Shown piece by piece: positions 10,501 to 20,731 of a stretch of DNA of 23,906 nucleotides. Made by a program: the position numbers and the translations under genes. Source of the stretch: Entrophospora sp. SA101. Taxonomy: Eukaryota; Glomeromycota; Glomeromycetes; Entrophosporales; Entrophosporaceae. The stretch spans positions 28,344-52,249 of the forward strand of contig CAUDNR010004395.1 in NCBI GenBank assembly GCA_958430865.1, given 5' to 3'. The number at the start of each line of letters is the position of its first letter. Position 1 is the first letter of the stretch. A model generated the notes under the pieces. It ran no database searches. It was not told the DNA's origin and saw only the letters and a list, made by a program, of their open reading frames with translations.

Positions 10501-11491
10501 TTGAATAATAAATTCCTTTGAATTAATCAATGCATAATGAACAAATTAGTGGTTAGATGAACGGGTAAATTGTGAATAATCATCATCATATTGTATATAG
10601 ATATAGGTACTTACAAGGTAAGATTTTTCCCTGATTTTATGTATTTTCTTTATTTTATTTCTTACAGAAATTACATTAACATTCCAACCATTTATAAATT
10701 TTTCATAATCACTTATAAACAAGTATTCCTTATACGCAGCTTCAATATCTTCTTCGTTTTTATCATTACCATTATTATTATAATCGTGTTTTTTATCATC
10801 ATCATCATTATCATTATCAGATTTAATAATATTAATGTTGTCAGTTTTATCAGTTTTATCGTCATCATAACTATAATTATAGGGAATGTGTTTCTTCAAA
10901 CTATCAAAATCAACTTTAATTGATTCTTCTTTGCCTGAACTTACTTTCAAACCAGCATTAAACATTAATGTCACTTCACTAACTATTTTCTCGGCCAATC
11001 TTTTTCTTTTGGTTTGCTCGTCTCTTGTTGTGGTGGAACTAATGTTTTTCTTTGAGAACTCTTCTAGGAAATCTTTGATTTTTACCCAAAAGAATTTATC
11101 AACATTTTGTAGAAATGGAAAGGTGAACACGAAATTTATAAAAACGTAACGTAAAAATGGAGTGCTTATTTCATCTTTTTTTATCGTTGTTGTTGCAACG
11201 TTATTAGTGTTTGTGATAGCGTTATTGTCGTCGTTGCTGTTGACATCAATTTCATCCCAGAAAAATAACGAGCTTATAGAACCAACTTCAGAAAACAATT
11301 GAATTTCTTTTCTTATTTGTCTGGCTATAAGTTCTTTTTTTAAATAGTGAACTTGTAAAGGTGAAAGTTTTGTTGTTGTTATTGACTCATTCCTGGTCGC
11401 CTTGTATAATGTATAATTGAAAATTTGGAAATTGTTAATAATTGATCCAAAAAACTTTTTTCTCAACAATAATAATAATCTGATTTACCAT
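7597..11491 (-). CDS. PXB-PX-DUF3818 domain protein (yeast YPR097W-like), eleven exons
   Basis: Exons on the minus strand: 11491-11489, 11400-10615, 10515-10426, 10295-9920, 9814-9718, 9626-9426, 9323-9160, 9044-8770, 8679-8611, 8510-8426 and 8327-7597. All introns are GT-AG, 88-130 nt, and the sum is 2877 nt, giving 958 residues. Domain order: an N-terminal PX-associated (PXB) region from LSPLQVHYLKKELI at residue 13; an Asp/Asn-rich insert; a PX domain from about 240 to 310 (NVNVISVRN, then VARSFKEFK and FPSINVPPAPSK); a charged coiled coil about 370-418; the DUF3818 core about 453-517 (LYSLFIGSDN, LKRTHNLMPY, DIFLAQPFGQKSLIQR); a basic low-complexity insert; a C-terminal helical part from 741 (RHIPSFYNFVQ, NWIEKIIDFMRGG); then a Ser/Asp-rich tail. 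PX domains bind phosphoinositides, usually PtdIns3P on endosomes, so a peripheral endomembrane role is expected. The canonical RRY basic motif reads RSF (282-284), so lipid specificity may differ. The start is uncertain: no other in-frame ATG precedes the PXB motif. Confidence 0.92.
11489..11491 (-). other. Proposed first exon consisting only of the start codon
   Basis: The ATG is directly followed by GTAAATC. A matching acceptor (TTATACAAG) ends at 11401 and the next codon, GCG, is in phase with the PXB reading frame. The 88-nt intron contains TTATTAAC about 45 nt before its end, a plausible branch site. The alternative, an unspliced frame from 11469, would have to begin with TTG. Confidence 0.6.
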
Positions 11492-11608
11492 AATTTATCT
11501 TTTTTTGTTGTGTGAAAAAATAAAAATGTGAATTATATATAAAAATAAAAAACTTTTATAATGATGCAATGCTGATGTAATATAAGCAAAATATGTCATA
11601 CAGCATTT

Positions 11609-12280
11609 TTATAATCTGTCTTGAAGAACCATTGTTGGCTTGGAAATCACACCTGTCACTATGATGCACACATGAATTACATATATTAATATGGCAAAGA
11701 TCCCAAATTTTTTATCAGCACGCGGCAAGTTCAGGGAGTCAAAAAAACCTCGAGTGGAAAGATCACCCATCATCTTCAAATTCGAAGGTTTTTTTGAGTT
11801 GAGCTTTAGCCGTTTAAAGATGTAATTCAATTGTTTCTCCTTGGCTTTTGTTTCAGGTTTTGTATTTTCTAATTCTTTTAACTTCTACTTTTCTAATCGC
11901 TGCTATATAACGCATGTCTTTGTTTTGTTGATCTATTAATTTCTTGCTGCATCTTATTGTTTTTATTGTCTACTGTATATCTAATATAATAATTTTGTTT
12001 ACTGTTTCCTTTTGATAATCTAGCTGGTGGCCGTATTTTCTTCTTTTTGATATGGTTTAAATAATTCACAATTTATTACATTATTTTATTTAGATGGTTA
12101 TTCAATTCTCCCACCCTTTCAATAAAATCCGAATGAGCCAATTCTTCAATTGAAATTGGCCGTGGTCTTGGAACTTCTATCACCTCTCAAATAAGAAAGT
12201 CTTCAACCCAAAAATGTAAGGTCTCTTCCATATTCTTTCTCATTCACTTTTCAATTTCAGCAAACATTCATTATTATCAA
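11609..12280 (-). pseudogene. Frame-broken coding remnant, family not recognised
   Basis: Reading the minus strand from 12280 down, a protein-like frame gives METLHFW-type sequence (MEETLHFWVEDFLI), a stop, then EVIEVPRPRPISIEELAHSD and ERVGELNNHLNKIM, two stops, then the basic NHIKKKKIRPPARLSK. After a frame change comes LNYIFKRLKLNSKKPSNLK and a final block to the stop at 11609. Codons stay protein-like across several in-frame stops, which suggests a dead gene rather than chance. In the last block an alternative frame gives CHINICNSC and HHSDRC, loosely like a zinc knuckle of gag-type proteins, so a retroelement origin is possible but unproven. It lies upstream of, and on the same strand as, the PX gene but is not one of its exons. 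Confidence 0.35.
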
Positions 12281-12889
12281 TACGGGGGAGGTTAGTCAAG
12301 TTTAGTAATTCACAACAATGGCCTGGATTAAGCTTAACTTTGGCCAGTCTCATTGACCAATATCTTATATCCAGTACATCATGTATAACTTTTTTTTTTG
12401 TTGCTGCTATTGACTATTTGAACACACGGCTTCAAATTATATGTTAATATGTTGTCAAAATTAATTTTGCTTTGACTCAATCCCCAAAACCTCGATTTTT
12501 AATTACGTCCGAATCAATTATTTATATATATTAATATTTCAAATATTCCAAATATTACCTTCAACAATATCTTTACCGACGAATGGTTGGTACAACTACA
12601 AAAGTTACCGGTTCTAATTACCGGTTATCTCAGTCCTCCCACGAATGATTAAAGACCTTTAGCGTTATTTATTTCAAGATGAAACAAGTGTAAGATCATG
12701 AAGAATATTAAGATTATTACCACGAACAAGATCAATATGATGAACTTTTAAAGAGAGGGAATTTGATGTTACCCAATAATGCTCAGCGAGAATTATTAGA
12801 AATGATTCTTGTTGAGCCATGACGATTAATTAATCTTTAATTAATAATCCGAGTTTCTATTCAGAAGAAATTCCCTTTAAAACCTAATT
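12281..12889. other. Intergenic, with one dispersed-repeat copy
   Basis: Apart from the repeat at 12449-12527 nothing gene-like is certain. A plus-strand frame over about 12300-12520 reads partly protein-like (GLSLTLASLIDQYLISS) but is interrupted by a stop, consistent with element debris. Confidence 0.35.
12449..12527 (+). repeat. Dispersed repeat, copy A (inverted relative to 18836-18914)
   Basis: From ATGTTGTCAAAATTA to TCAATTATTTATAT, about 79 bases match the reverse complement of 18836-18914 with roughly nine substitutions counted by eye. Both copies are open in one frame (VVKI..ALTQ.PK..FLI.SESIIY), so the repeat may derive from the coding part of an element. Confidence 0.7.
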
Positions 12890-14039
12890 TTAGGGAATAT
12901 TTTTTCGAGGAATATTTGCTAAATAATTCCGTTTTTGCGTAACACTCGGACGACAGGTTTGTGTTTTTAGATAATTAGAGAATTTACGACAGTCAAAGAA
13001 TTCCAGACAAAATAAACATTTCGGAAAATTTCTTGATAAATACAAATTTCTTGGCCAAGTCGATCCGGCTGAAATTATATTCAATGGAAAAATTCATGAC
13101 CGCAGGAGGATAAAACAGAAAGGCTTTTTAGACGCCACTTCTTGACCAACCTCACATAGCCATAAGAGGCGCCCTCTTTTTAAGTTATTGATTTCTACAT
13201 TTGTCAGCACAACTTTAAACGAAGGACGCATGTGATATATGTTATTTTTAAATTTTCAATCATGCATTAAATATTATTAGATGGTTATAATTTATGCAAA
13301 GGTAGGGTAATTGTTTTAAATTTAAAACTTTTCAATTTTCCATCAAAAACATTGTTGATTGATTCCATAGCTCGAGATTATCAAGGCTATGCAAATTGTT
13401 AATGGTGATGGAGAATCAGAGCTGCTAGAATAATCATAAGAGAAAAATACAATGACATTCCCCAAAAAATGATTTATAGAAAAAATTACATCAAAAAAAA
13501 GCCTTTGGGATTATTAGATTGGGTTATTTATTTATTTGAAAAACAATGCAGGTCAAAAAAAAGTCGAGGCTTTTTTTACTTTTTGTCATCAAATTCCTGT
13601 CACACATCATTGCCCCATAATAATAATATTAAAAAGTCATTCAAAGAATTCCAAAAAAATAAATGAATGAGCGCATTAGTACAAATTAATAGGCAATAAG
13701 TATTTTTTAAGGAAATTTTATCATTTTCCCCTTGCTTTATTTCTTTTAAAGAACTGCCACATTTCTTTTCTAACCAATGGTTGTTTAACGAATAAAATTA
13801 ACTAAATATTAATGTGTGGGAAATTATTAATTAATATTAATATAAATTGCCATTATTTATTTGTTGTGTACTAATGCTAACAATAAATGATGTTATCTTT
13901 TACAAAAAACAGATTCTAACTCAATTAGTCATCTATACACAGTATATATAAGTTTGTTATTTTTTAATGAAGATTTTCTTGAAAAAAATTATTTAAAAAT
14001 TTATTAAAAAAGAAAACGATAGTATTAATAAAAAAAAAT
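12890..14039. other. Intergenic region before the Ser-rich protein gene
   Basis: A 64-codon minus-strand frame (12890-13084) has paired cysteines (CLFCLEFFDC) but no ATG context or homologue that I recognise. A plus-strand frame at 13469-13666 is Lys/Asn-rich and probably chance. The rest is A/T-rich spacer. Confidence 0.35.
13942..13952 (+). promoter_or_regulatory. Possible TATA box of the Ser-rich protein gene
   Basis: GTATATATAAG lies about 88-98 bases before the ATG at 14040 and is a good match to a TATA element. In such A/T-rich DNA the match is suggestive only. Confidence 0.3.
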
Positions 14040-14378
14040 ATGGAAACAAAAACATCACAACAACAAAGTGTAAAGGCTCTTTTATATTTCGCAGTTATTA
14101 CAGCGTTAGTAAGAACTTCATTGGCAGGACCAAATACTCATAATAACAATAGGCGCAACTACAATATGAATGAAGAACAATCTTTTTCCTTTTCTTTTTC
14201 TTCTTCTTCTTCTTCTTCTTCTTCTTCTTCTTCTCACATATTACCAAGTCTCGATTTAAAAGAAGAAGAAAAATGTGAAGATGGTTTGTCAAAATATAAT
14301 AATAATGCCGGCATCCTTGGAGTAATTTTAAATAGTGCAATATCGATATTATCAACAACATCATCATCATCATTGTAA
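14040..14378 (+). CDS. Small Ser-rich protein with a probable signal peptide
   Basis: The frame is 112 codons from an ATG after an A-rich leader (AAAAAAAATATGG). Residues 1-29 look like a secretion signal: a polar start, hydrophobic core VKALLYFAVITALV and a small-residue site SLA before Gly30. The mature part is Asn-rich, then a run of Ser (about 52-64) encoded by a TCT microsatellite, then an acidic stretch with one Cys (KEEEKCEDG), then a mildly hydrophobic ILGVILNSAISIL and a Ser-rich end. With only one Cys in the mature part it is not a typical Cys-rich effector. A small secreted or wall-associated protein is the best guess. The stop falls within a TCA repeat, and both other frames stay open for about 100 or more bases beyond it, so the true C-terminus could differ if the microsatellite length varies or is misread. 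Confidence 0.55.
   Translation: METKTSQQQSVKALLYFAVITALVRTSLAGPNTHNNNRRNYNMNEEQSFSFSFSSSSSSSSSSSSHILPSLDLKEEEKCEDGLSKYNNNAGILGVILNSAISILSTTSSSSL
14198..14235 (+). repeat. TCT/TTC microsatellite coding for poly-Ser
   Basis: An uninterrupted run of about twelve TCT units follows mixed TTTTCC/TTTTCT sequence. The opposite strand reads as a poly-Lys frame, which is an artefact of the repeat. Confidence 0.95.
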
Positions 14379-15526
14379 CAATAATAATAATAATGTCAAT
14401 ACTAATACTAAAATTAATATTAACATTAAGCCAAGTGAACGAGCTAGCGAAACAGTTTGTATTGGGGGAGGAGAGGCAAAATAAAGCTGTTAAAGGAAGA
14501 ATGAAGCAGGATTAAAAAACGTAGAATATGGTGGAGAAGAATCGAGTTTTTAGTTCTTTTAATTATTTATTAAGTTATTTATTTATATAAACATCCTATT
14601 TATCATTATAATAATAATTTTTATTTAAAATTTCCTTTTCTTTTCAATTAAAAATATATAATATATTAGTTAATCACGTTACTTGTAATAAAGCAAAAAA
14701 AATAAATAAAAATAGCTTTGTGCCCGCATTAGATATTCCCAATGAAAAATACTTTACTAGTAATAGTCATTAGAAATGATAATAGTTGTGTATGGTGGAA
14801 CAAGGCGGACGAAGCAAAGCGAAATTCCAAATGTTTGGAGCACGATATAAACCAAAAAAGAATAGTTTTGCCCAAAATGTGTTTTAAATATTATTATAAA
14901 GAAGTTTGTTTTAGGAAAAAATAAAGAGTAATAAAGAATGACTTAATTGATAATAATAACAATAATAATATACACAATCAATTACCAAATGATTATAGTA
15001 GTAAAAATCTTATAAAAATTATGCATGTCCGATCCATTATATTGAATTCGGCCGGAGTTAGACCAGATAATGATATTTTCCTTTTTTGGAGTAATCAATT
15101 GAAAATGATTTCATACAGACATTAACGGATTGTTTATTAGAGAAAACGAATTTTATTATCATTTTTCAGAAAAAAAAAAAGTAGAATTAAATATCTAAAG
15201 AAAAACCAAAATAAAAAGTCGAAAGAAATCAATTAAGTAATATTACATAATGTTCTTAATTTTTCAAAATTTTCTTATGCGAAAAATAAAATTTTTCTTC
15301 ATAATTGTTGTAATTGTTGTAATTGTTTCATAATATTTTATAATCAATCAATCAATCAATCAATTGTAATAATTTGAATGGAAATAAAAATAGAAAACAA
15401 GCGATAATAATAATTAATTGAGTAACCTATTATACAATTTTTTTAATTCTAAATTCATTCATAATGTTCTGGGTAATAACGAGACTGAGATTTATTGTGA
15501 GTTGAAGCCGTTCTTTGGTATTGTTA
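14379..15526. other. Intergenic between the Ser-rich and coiled-coil genes
   Basis: The stretch includes the convergent 3' ends of both neighbours, ATAATA simple repeats just after 14378, and a 60-codon plus-strand frame at 14742-14924 (Lys-rich, no motif) that I cannot support as a gene. Confidence 0.4.
15302..15364. repeat. Two adjacent tandem repeats: 9-bp TAATTGTTG x3 and AATC microsatellite
   Basis: TAATTGTTG occurs at 15302, 15311 and 15320 (the last ends TTT). AATC repeats five to six times at 15342-15364. Confidence 0.85.
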
Positions 15527-16069
15527 TTATTGATTATTATTTTCTTTTATTTCTTTTGAATTAAATTTTTTTAATTTATTTGAAAATTCGATTAATTCGT
15601 CCAAATTCATTTTAGAAAAGTCAATTTTCGCTTTAGTAGTAGCGGCTTCGGGGGTAGCGGCAGAGGATGATGGTGTAAAGCGAAGACGATCAGAATTTGA
15701 AACTTGGGTACCATTAATAGTGAGTGGCTGTGGTGATGTAGAATTAACTTTGTCGCTGAGATCATTAATAAGTTTTTCAATTCTGTTAATTCGCTCACTC
15801 AAAATTTTCAAATATTCGTCGGATTGATCTTCGTCATTGTTCTTGAAACAGTTGTGTTGTTTTAGTTGTTCTTTATGCCTTCTATTATTATTATTAAGAT
15901 AACAAGAATAACCATGACGACGACGACGATGATGATGACAAGTTGTCTTTGAAGAAAATGGTCGAACGATAATTAAATTTCTTTTTTTCCTATCGGAATT
16001 GTGAACAATTTCTGTTTCTTGTTCCAAACAATAATTTCTTCCAATTTGTTGGGATCTTAATGGTGACAT
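15527..16069 (-). CDS. Uncharacterised coiled-coil protein, intronless
   Basis: The 180-residue frame starts at ATG (16069) and is not interrupted. Residues 1-75 are basic, with His/Arg runs (HHHRRRRH near 45-52) and an Asn run. An acidic stretch (NNDEDQSDE) precedes a likely coiled coil at about 86-108, with Leu/Ile spaced in heptads (LKILSERINRIEKLINDLSD). A Ser/Thr/Pro/Ala linker at 110-146 follows, then a second amphipathic helix from about 150 (FSKMNLDELIEFSNKLKKF) and an Asn-rich end. No catalytic motif, signal peptide or membrane segment is seen. The layout suggests an oligomerising or adaptor protein, with possible nucleic-acid affinity of the basic N-terminus. I do not recognise the family. 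Codon composition is as A/T-rich as the neighbours. Confidence 0.65.
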   Translation of the reverse strand: MSPLRSQQIGRNYCLEQETEIVHNSDRKKRNLIIVRPFSSKTTCHHHRRRRHGYSCYLNNNNRRHKEQLKQHNCFKNNDEDQSDEYLKILSERINRIEKLINDLSDKVNSTSPQPLTINGTQVSNSDRLRFTPSSSAATPEAATTKAKIDFSKMNLDELIEFSNKLKKFNSKEIKENNNQ

Positions 16070-18564
16070 GATGAAAGAATAAGGATGAAAGAGTTTTATA
16101 TTTGTTAATAAAAGTTTATAATTTTCGAAAAAATTCTTTTAGATTTATTTCTTTTTTTAATTTTTATTTACTTTTCTAGAAAGTTAGAAAGTTGCTTTGC
16201 TTTTCAAAAAAAAAAAAAAGAGTATTTATAAAATTTTTTCTGTCTATAAATAGATTTCGGTGTAACAGAATTGAAAAATAATAACGTCATTTTAAATTTA
16301 TTATTATTAAATGTGATGATTATAGTAATAATTAATGTGATAATATTTTAATAATTTTAATAAAATAACAAACAAAAACAAAATTTTCGTTTTGTAAACT
16401 ATGCATACATATATTTCGGATTTTTTAAAATTATATCGGCCATTTTTTTACCGTTGTAATTTTTACAACGCAACTTCTTTTCTGGTGAGCAATTTATATT
16501 TTTACTTGGCGTAGTTTTTTTCAACAACAATTATAATTGATAGCCATGAAGATAAAGCTATTTGCTATATATTTTAATGTTTTTTTTTTTTTTAAACATT
16601 CTCATTCTCGTTAGTGATAAGAGGGAACTTTTGTGGAAGGTTGTTTTACATGACGAAAGCAGCAAAAATTGACTTTAATTAAAATAAAAATGGTTCTTTA
16701 TTTGTTATTTCATTTGAAAATGGCTCTAAAAATACACACAAGTCTTTAGTGTCTATTTTTTTCGAAGGGACCTTTTCTTTTTATAGCAATATAATGATGA
16801 TATTGGCACCCCACTTTTTTGGTTGAATTCATTAAAGATCAATTAAGTCTCTTTAAAAAAAAAAACACATTACTTTTGTTTTGATAAATATAACATGCGT
16901 AAAAAATGCACATTAATTTGATTTTGGTTCTCGATTGAGAATTTTTTGTCATTTTTCTCCGATTAAAGTCAAACCCGCTTTGTCACCTTTCACATGATAT
17001 AATTTTTATTTCGATCCAGGGTTACCTATTTATAGAATTAAATTCATGCCCTGATTAAAATATTGTTACATTTGTTTTTTATGGTACGCCACAATTATTT
17101 TATATATTACTAGCACCAAAACCTTTGCAATGACTTTTTTGTAATGGACTCATTCATATAACCTTTAGAATTTGACTAAAAAGGTGTAGGAAAATAAATA
17201 AGAAAATTAAGATCGACAGTCTAAAAATAGTTATCTGTACGCAGAATAGCCACTTTATAGGGTTGAGTGTTGTGGCTTGAGTTAATGATATGCGTGATCA
17301 GCATTATTGCCTTCTCATTCATCGTATATCTATTTTTTCCTTAAACTCAAAGTCTAAAAATAGGTAAAGCTTTTATTGGTACTAATTTTGTCAACTGAAA
17401 TCTGAAACAATAAACAAACATATGGCCGGATTGACTCACATACAATCGTGTCACATGTGGCCAATACAAAGGAACCAATGGTCGCTTACTTGTAACATTT
17501 TACATAATAAACTTTACCGATAAATAATAAAATTAAAATAATTACTAATTTAATTTTCGTATGTGTCTTTATGATCTCGAGCAAAAAAAACTGCATACTA
17601 TGCGGACTTTACGAAATAGTCTTACTCCGATTTCAAGGTTGATCAGCCAAGATCTAGATTGTTGTCTATTTTTAGGAACTAACTTAACTATTGATATCGA
17701 TGAAGAAATTCTAAAAGGAGTTTGTATTTTTTGAAGTCAATAAATAAAAACATTTTCACATGTCTACCATTTTGATTAATATCATTGTCAACGACTCTTT
17801 ATCATAGATCTTGTCTTAACATGTCTACAAGAGTTAATGGCAATTTATGAGAATGTTGTTGAAGTGTATAAAAGTCACACCAGAATCTGTTGATATGGAA
17901 AGTTGGATGATATAATCGAATATCGATCGTTCGCATTAATATCAATGGATGGAAATCACAAGTTTGATGTCAGTAATTATTTTTAAAAATCAGGTGATAA
18001 CATTATTCAATGAAGATAAGCACGATATGATACAAATTGGTTGGTTTTAAATTTTTATTGTAATGAAATTCTTGGTTAAATGTGAAATTGAAATCTATAA
18101 TTAAATATGGGTGCGAATTCTTTTGATTGGCTAATTTTCACAAACTTGAATTGCAAATTCACATTGATTTCATTTTCACACACAACTCCAAAGCCTTGGC
18201 GTAATGAAGCTTAGTGGTCATGCGAATTCATATCGAATAGCTGATGATGTGAACCAGTTGAAATTGGAATCGTCACATTTAGAAGAGAATATAATGGATG
18301 AGCCTATGATGATTGGGCGTGTGCTGACCAAATTTGGAAATTATTATAATTAACAAATTTGTATATGTGGCGTACTCAAGTCGGTGGAAAGATATATGCA
18401 GTTTTACTAATATCCACATGTGCAAACTTTGAAAAACAGAAACCCGTCGCAGAAAAATAATAATTCGCTTTCGCAAATTTCATATTTGAAGAACAAAAAA
18501 ACACGCTTTGTGTATTAAATAAAGATTAACCCGTTTAACTCAATAATAACTGCATATTTATGCG
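16070..18564. other. Long intergenic stretch without a supported gene
   Basis: No frame beyond chance length carries a motif. A 44-codon plus-strand frame from an ATG at 17600 to 17734 (LISQDLDCCLFLGTNL) looks mildly protein-like, and a 65-codon minus-strand frame at 18279-18476 does not. Poly-A/T runs are common. Both isolated frames could be remnants. Confidence 0.35.
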
Positions 18565-18620
18565 TCAGCCAATCAGAAATTTATATCCTAATACCCACCT
18601 CAAAGTTTTAATTATAAACT
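18565..18620. repeat. Diverged partial copy of the small inverted-repeat family
   Basis: GTCAGCCAATCAGAAATTTA and the following bases (TATCCTAATACCCACC...) align with the left flank of the copy at 20687-20735 (GTCAATCAGAATTTTGTATC...), at roughly three-quarters identity by eye. Confidence 0.4.
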
Positions 18621-18835
18621 TCAACATTCATAAGATGACGGATCCTTTTTAAACATTATGTTCTTGTATTATTGGTAATAGAAAATAGCACAATATCAAT
18701 ATTCCAATTTCATGAAAAAGTCCAATCTATTCTGAAAGCAAGTACCAAAATATTTACTATTCCCAACATCAAATTATTATTATAAACTTGACTCAATCAG
18801 GTAAATTTTTGACATGTCATATTAATATAAAAAAC

Positions 18836-18914
18836 ATATAAATAATTGATTCAGATGCAATTAAAAATTGAGATTTTGGAGCTTGAGTCAAAGCCAAACT
18901 AATTTTGACAACAT
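18836..18914 (-). repeat. Dispersed repeat, copy B
   Basis: This is the minus-strand counterpart of 12449-12527, at about 89% identity by eye. Its minus-strand frame reads VVKISLALTQAPKSQFLI, matching the frame of copy A. The similarity stops on both sides, so one or both copies are truncated. Confidence 0.7.
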
Positions 18915-20006
18915 GTATAATCTAGATAATATGGAACATGCTGAACCTTTGTACTATAAATAATTTCAGGATGTAAAATTTTTTAACATCACAATTGCAT
19001 TATAACAAATATGAAACTAATTCACATCAGATCTGCTACCATCAGCATTACCATCATTGATTCCATCATTATCATCGGGGCTCACTATCATTGCATTATT
19101 GGACTCATTATCATCGGAATAGTCAACATCATCGGCTTCAACAATTACTCTACCGGTCTCCTCAACAGAACTAATACTAGAATTACATCAAGGATTTAAA
19201 ATGGATGTAAATTAATGTTTTTCTGAATTCTTGCACATAGCTACAAAACATGATTGCTTTTATAATGTTAACTAGAGTGACGACAAGTGACGATAACCAC
19301 CATTTTTTTAATAATTAACTATACTTACTCACGAATAATTTTGTTATTATGGTTAATTGCTTTGCTTATTTTTTTCCTCCTTTACTTTTTTTTTTTAGAA
19401 TTATTATCTGTTATTTGATTAGTATGGTTGTACAAGAAGTTCTAGCACTTGGATTAATATTAACATAAAAATTATCATAGCTTTTTGACCAAGTGGAAAT
19501 TACTAATGACTATTATCTACTATTAGTTAGTAACTAGTCAACTAATTAATTGACATTTCAGAGCTTTGCTCACAAGAGTAGAGGCAGAAAATTGTTAATT
19601 AATTCATTTTGCGACAAACATTTTTACAAATTAATTATTTAAACAGCAGGTCTAATTGTTTATTGATTATCAGAGTGATATAGAACTAGAGTTTCTATTC
19701 GTAATATAGATTCTTATAGAACTCTGAGATTTTGTAACTCGGTTTTGGTTACTTGCTTTGGCAGAAAGCAAAGGTTTAATTTTTGGTTTTTGTTAAGCGC
19801 AAACATTTTTAAATGTTTTTGTGTAAGGTGTTAAGATTGTTCGGCCAGATAGAAAATGCTGATATTTATTAATCAAAGTATTTATGCATACCATTTTGTT
19901 GTATTGTGTTAAAGTATTTTGCAGACGTACGGCTGACCAAAGAAAAGTTAAAGGAATTTCACTAAAGCATTCGTTGCTTTATAATAGAGATATGTTTCAT
20001 TTGTTG
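18915..20006. other. Intergenic, no supported gene
   Basis: A plus-strand frame at 19011-19199 is almost all Ile/Thr/Ser from ATC/ATT repeats and is not convincing as a gene. The rest is A/T-rich spacer. Confidence 0.4.
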
Positions 20007-20062
20007 ACATTATGACCTAATTACAATATTATGGCCTAATTACGACATTACGGCTTTTAATT
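20007..20062. repeat. Imperfect tandem repeat of about 18-19 bp
   Basis: ACATTATGACCTAATTAC, AATATTATGGCCTAATTAC and GACATTACGGCTTTTAATT follow each other. A fourth, weaker ATATTATGACATTCAT lies near 20086. Confidence 0.6.
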
Positions 20063-20686
20063 GCGGCTATCACTCAGATGTTGTAATATTATGACATTCA
20101 TAAATCAATTTGGGCTACATGTATACACCAAACCCTCTAGATTCCCCTGTTAAAAGTTTGAACATCATGTTTTGAGACATTGATCCTTAGATTTTGGGTG
20201 CATATGGAAGATTATAAAATTATTAAATCATAATAGTAATCACATTCATTTTGTCTGGTCAGTATTCCATATTATATATTGGAAATATTGGCCAATTGAT
20301 TGATCGGATCAAATATATTCTATCATTTGGTCTACAACCAACATCTAGAACTTTGAGATTTATTTTAACGAAATGCACAGCGCCTAATAGAAATGGCCAG
20401 CTGGACGATAGTATGAAAACAGTTTCAAGATTTGGAAGTGAAGTAGTAGATTTTAAATATTTTGATTTTTGATCAAGTGGACCTTTTGTGATTATCAATT
20501 AATGATAGGATCTTTGAACTTTGGGAATGTTGGTGTTAAAGATCCAAATTAATTTATTCAGTGGTTTTATAATCAATAATTAACACAATTAAATTATAAA
20601 TTGGTGAAGCAACAATCAGACTTTTAATTTATTTTGTGCTTTAATTAATTGAATGCATTCTTCCATTGCAAAACTTATTATCATTA
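20063..20686. other. Intergenic with a region open on both strands
   Basis: Between 20251 and 20498 both a plus-strand (73 codons) and a minus-strand (79 codons) frame are open. The minus frame (LPNLETVFILSSSWPFLLGA) and the plus frame (TSRTLRFILTKCTAPNRN) both look mildly protein-like. Neither shows a family motif, and neither could be chosen, so no gene is called. Confidence 0.35.
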
Positions 20687-20731
20687 GTCAATCAGAATTT
20701 TGTATCCAAGCACTTCACCCAGAATTTTGAT

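Noticed and set aside
10546..10614. Extension of the PX-gene exon to 10546
   Set aside because: A strong GTAAGT donor at 10614 and the exact continuation of the PX domain at 10515 show this is intron.
10591..11149. Plus-strand open frames of up to 110 codons
   Set aside because: They lie antisense to the large second exon of the PX gene and are Ile/Phe-rich mirror images of its Asp/Asn codons.
14098..14373. Minus-strand frame with a long Lys run
   Set aside because: It is the opposite strand of the TTC microsatellite inside the Ser-rich protein; the Lys run is just AAG/AAA repeats.
15302..15364. Regular repeats that could suggest a CRISPR-like array
   Set aside because: They are contiguous short tandem repeats without spacers, in a eukaryotic genome.
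15607..15798. Second minus-strand frame inside the coiled-coil gene
   Set aside because: It is an out-of-frame shadow rich in Leu, His and Pro with no independent support.
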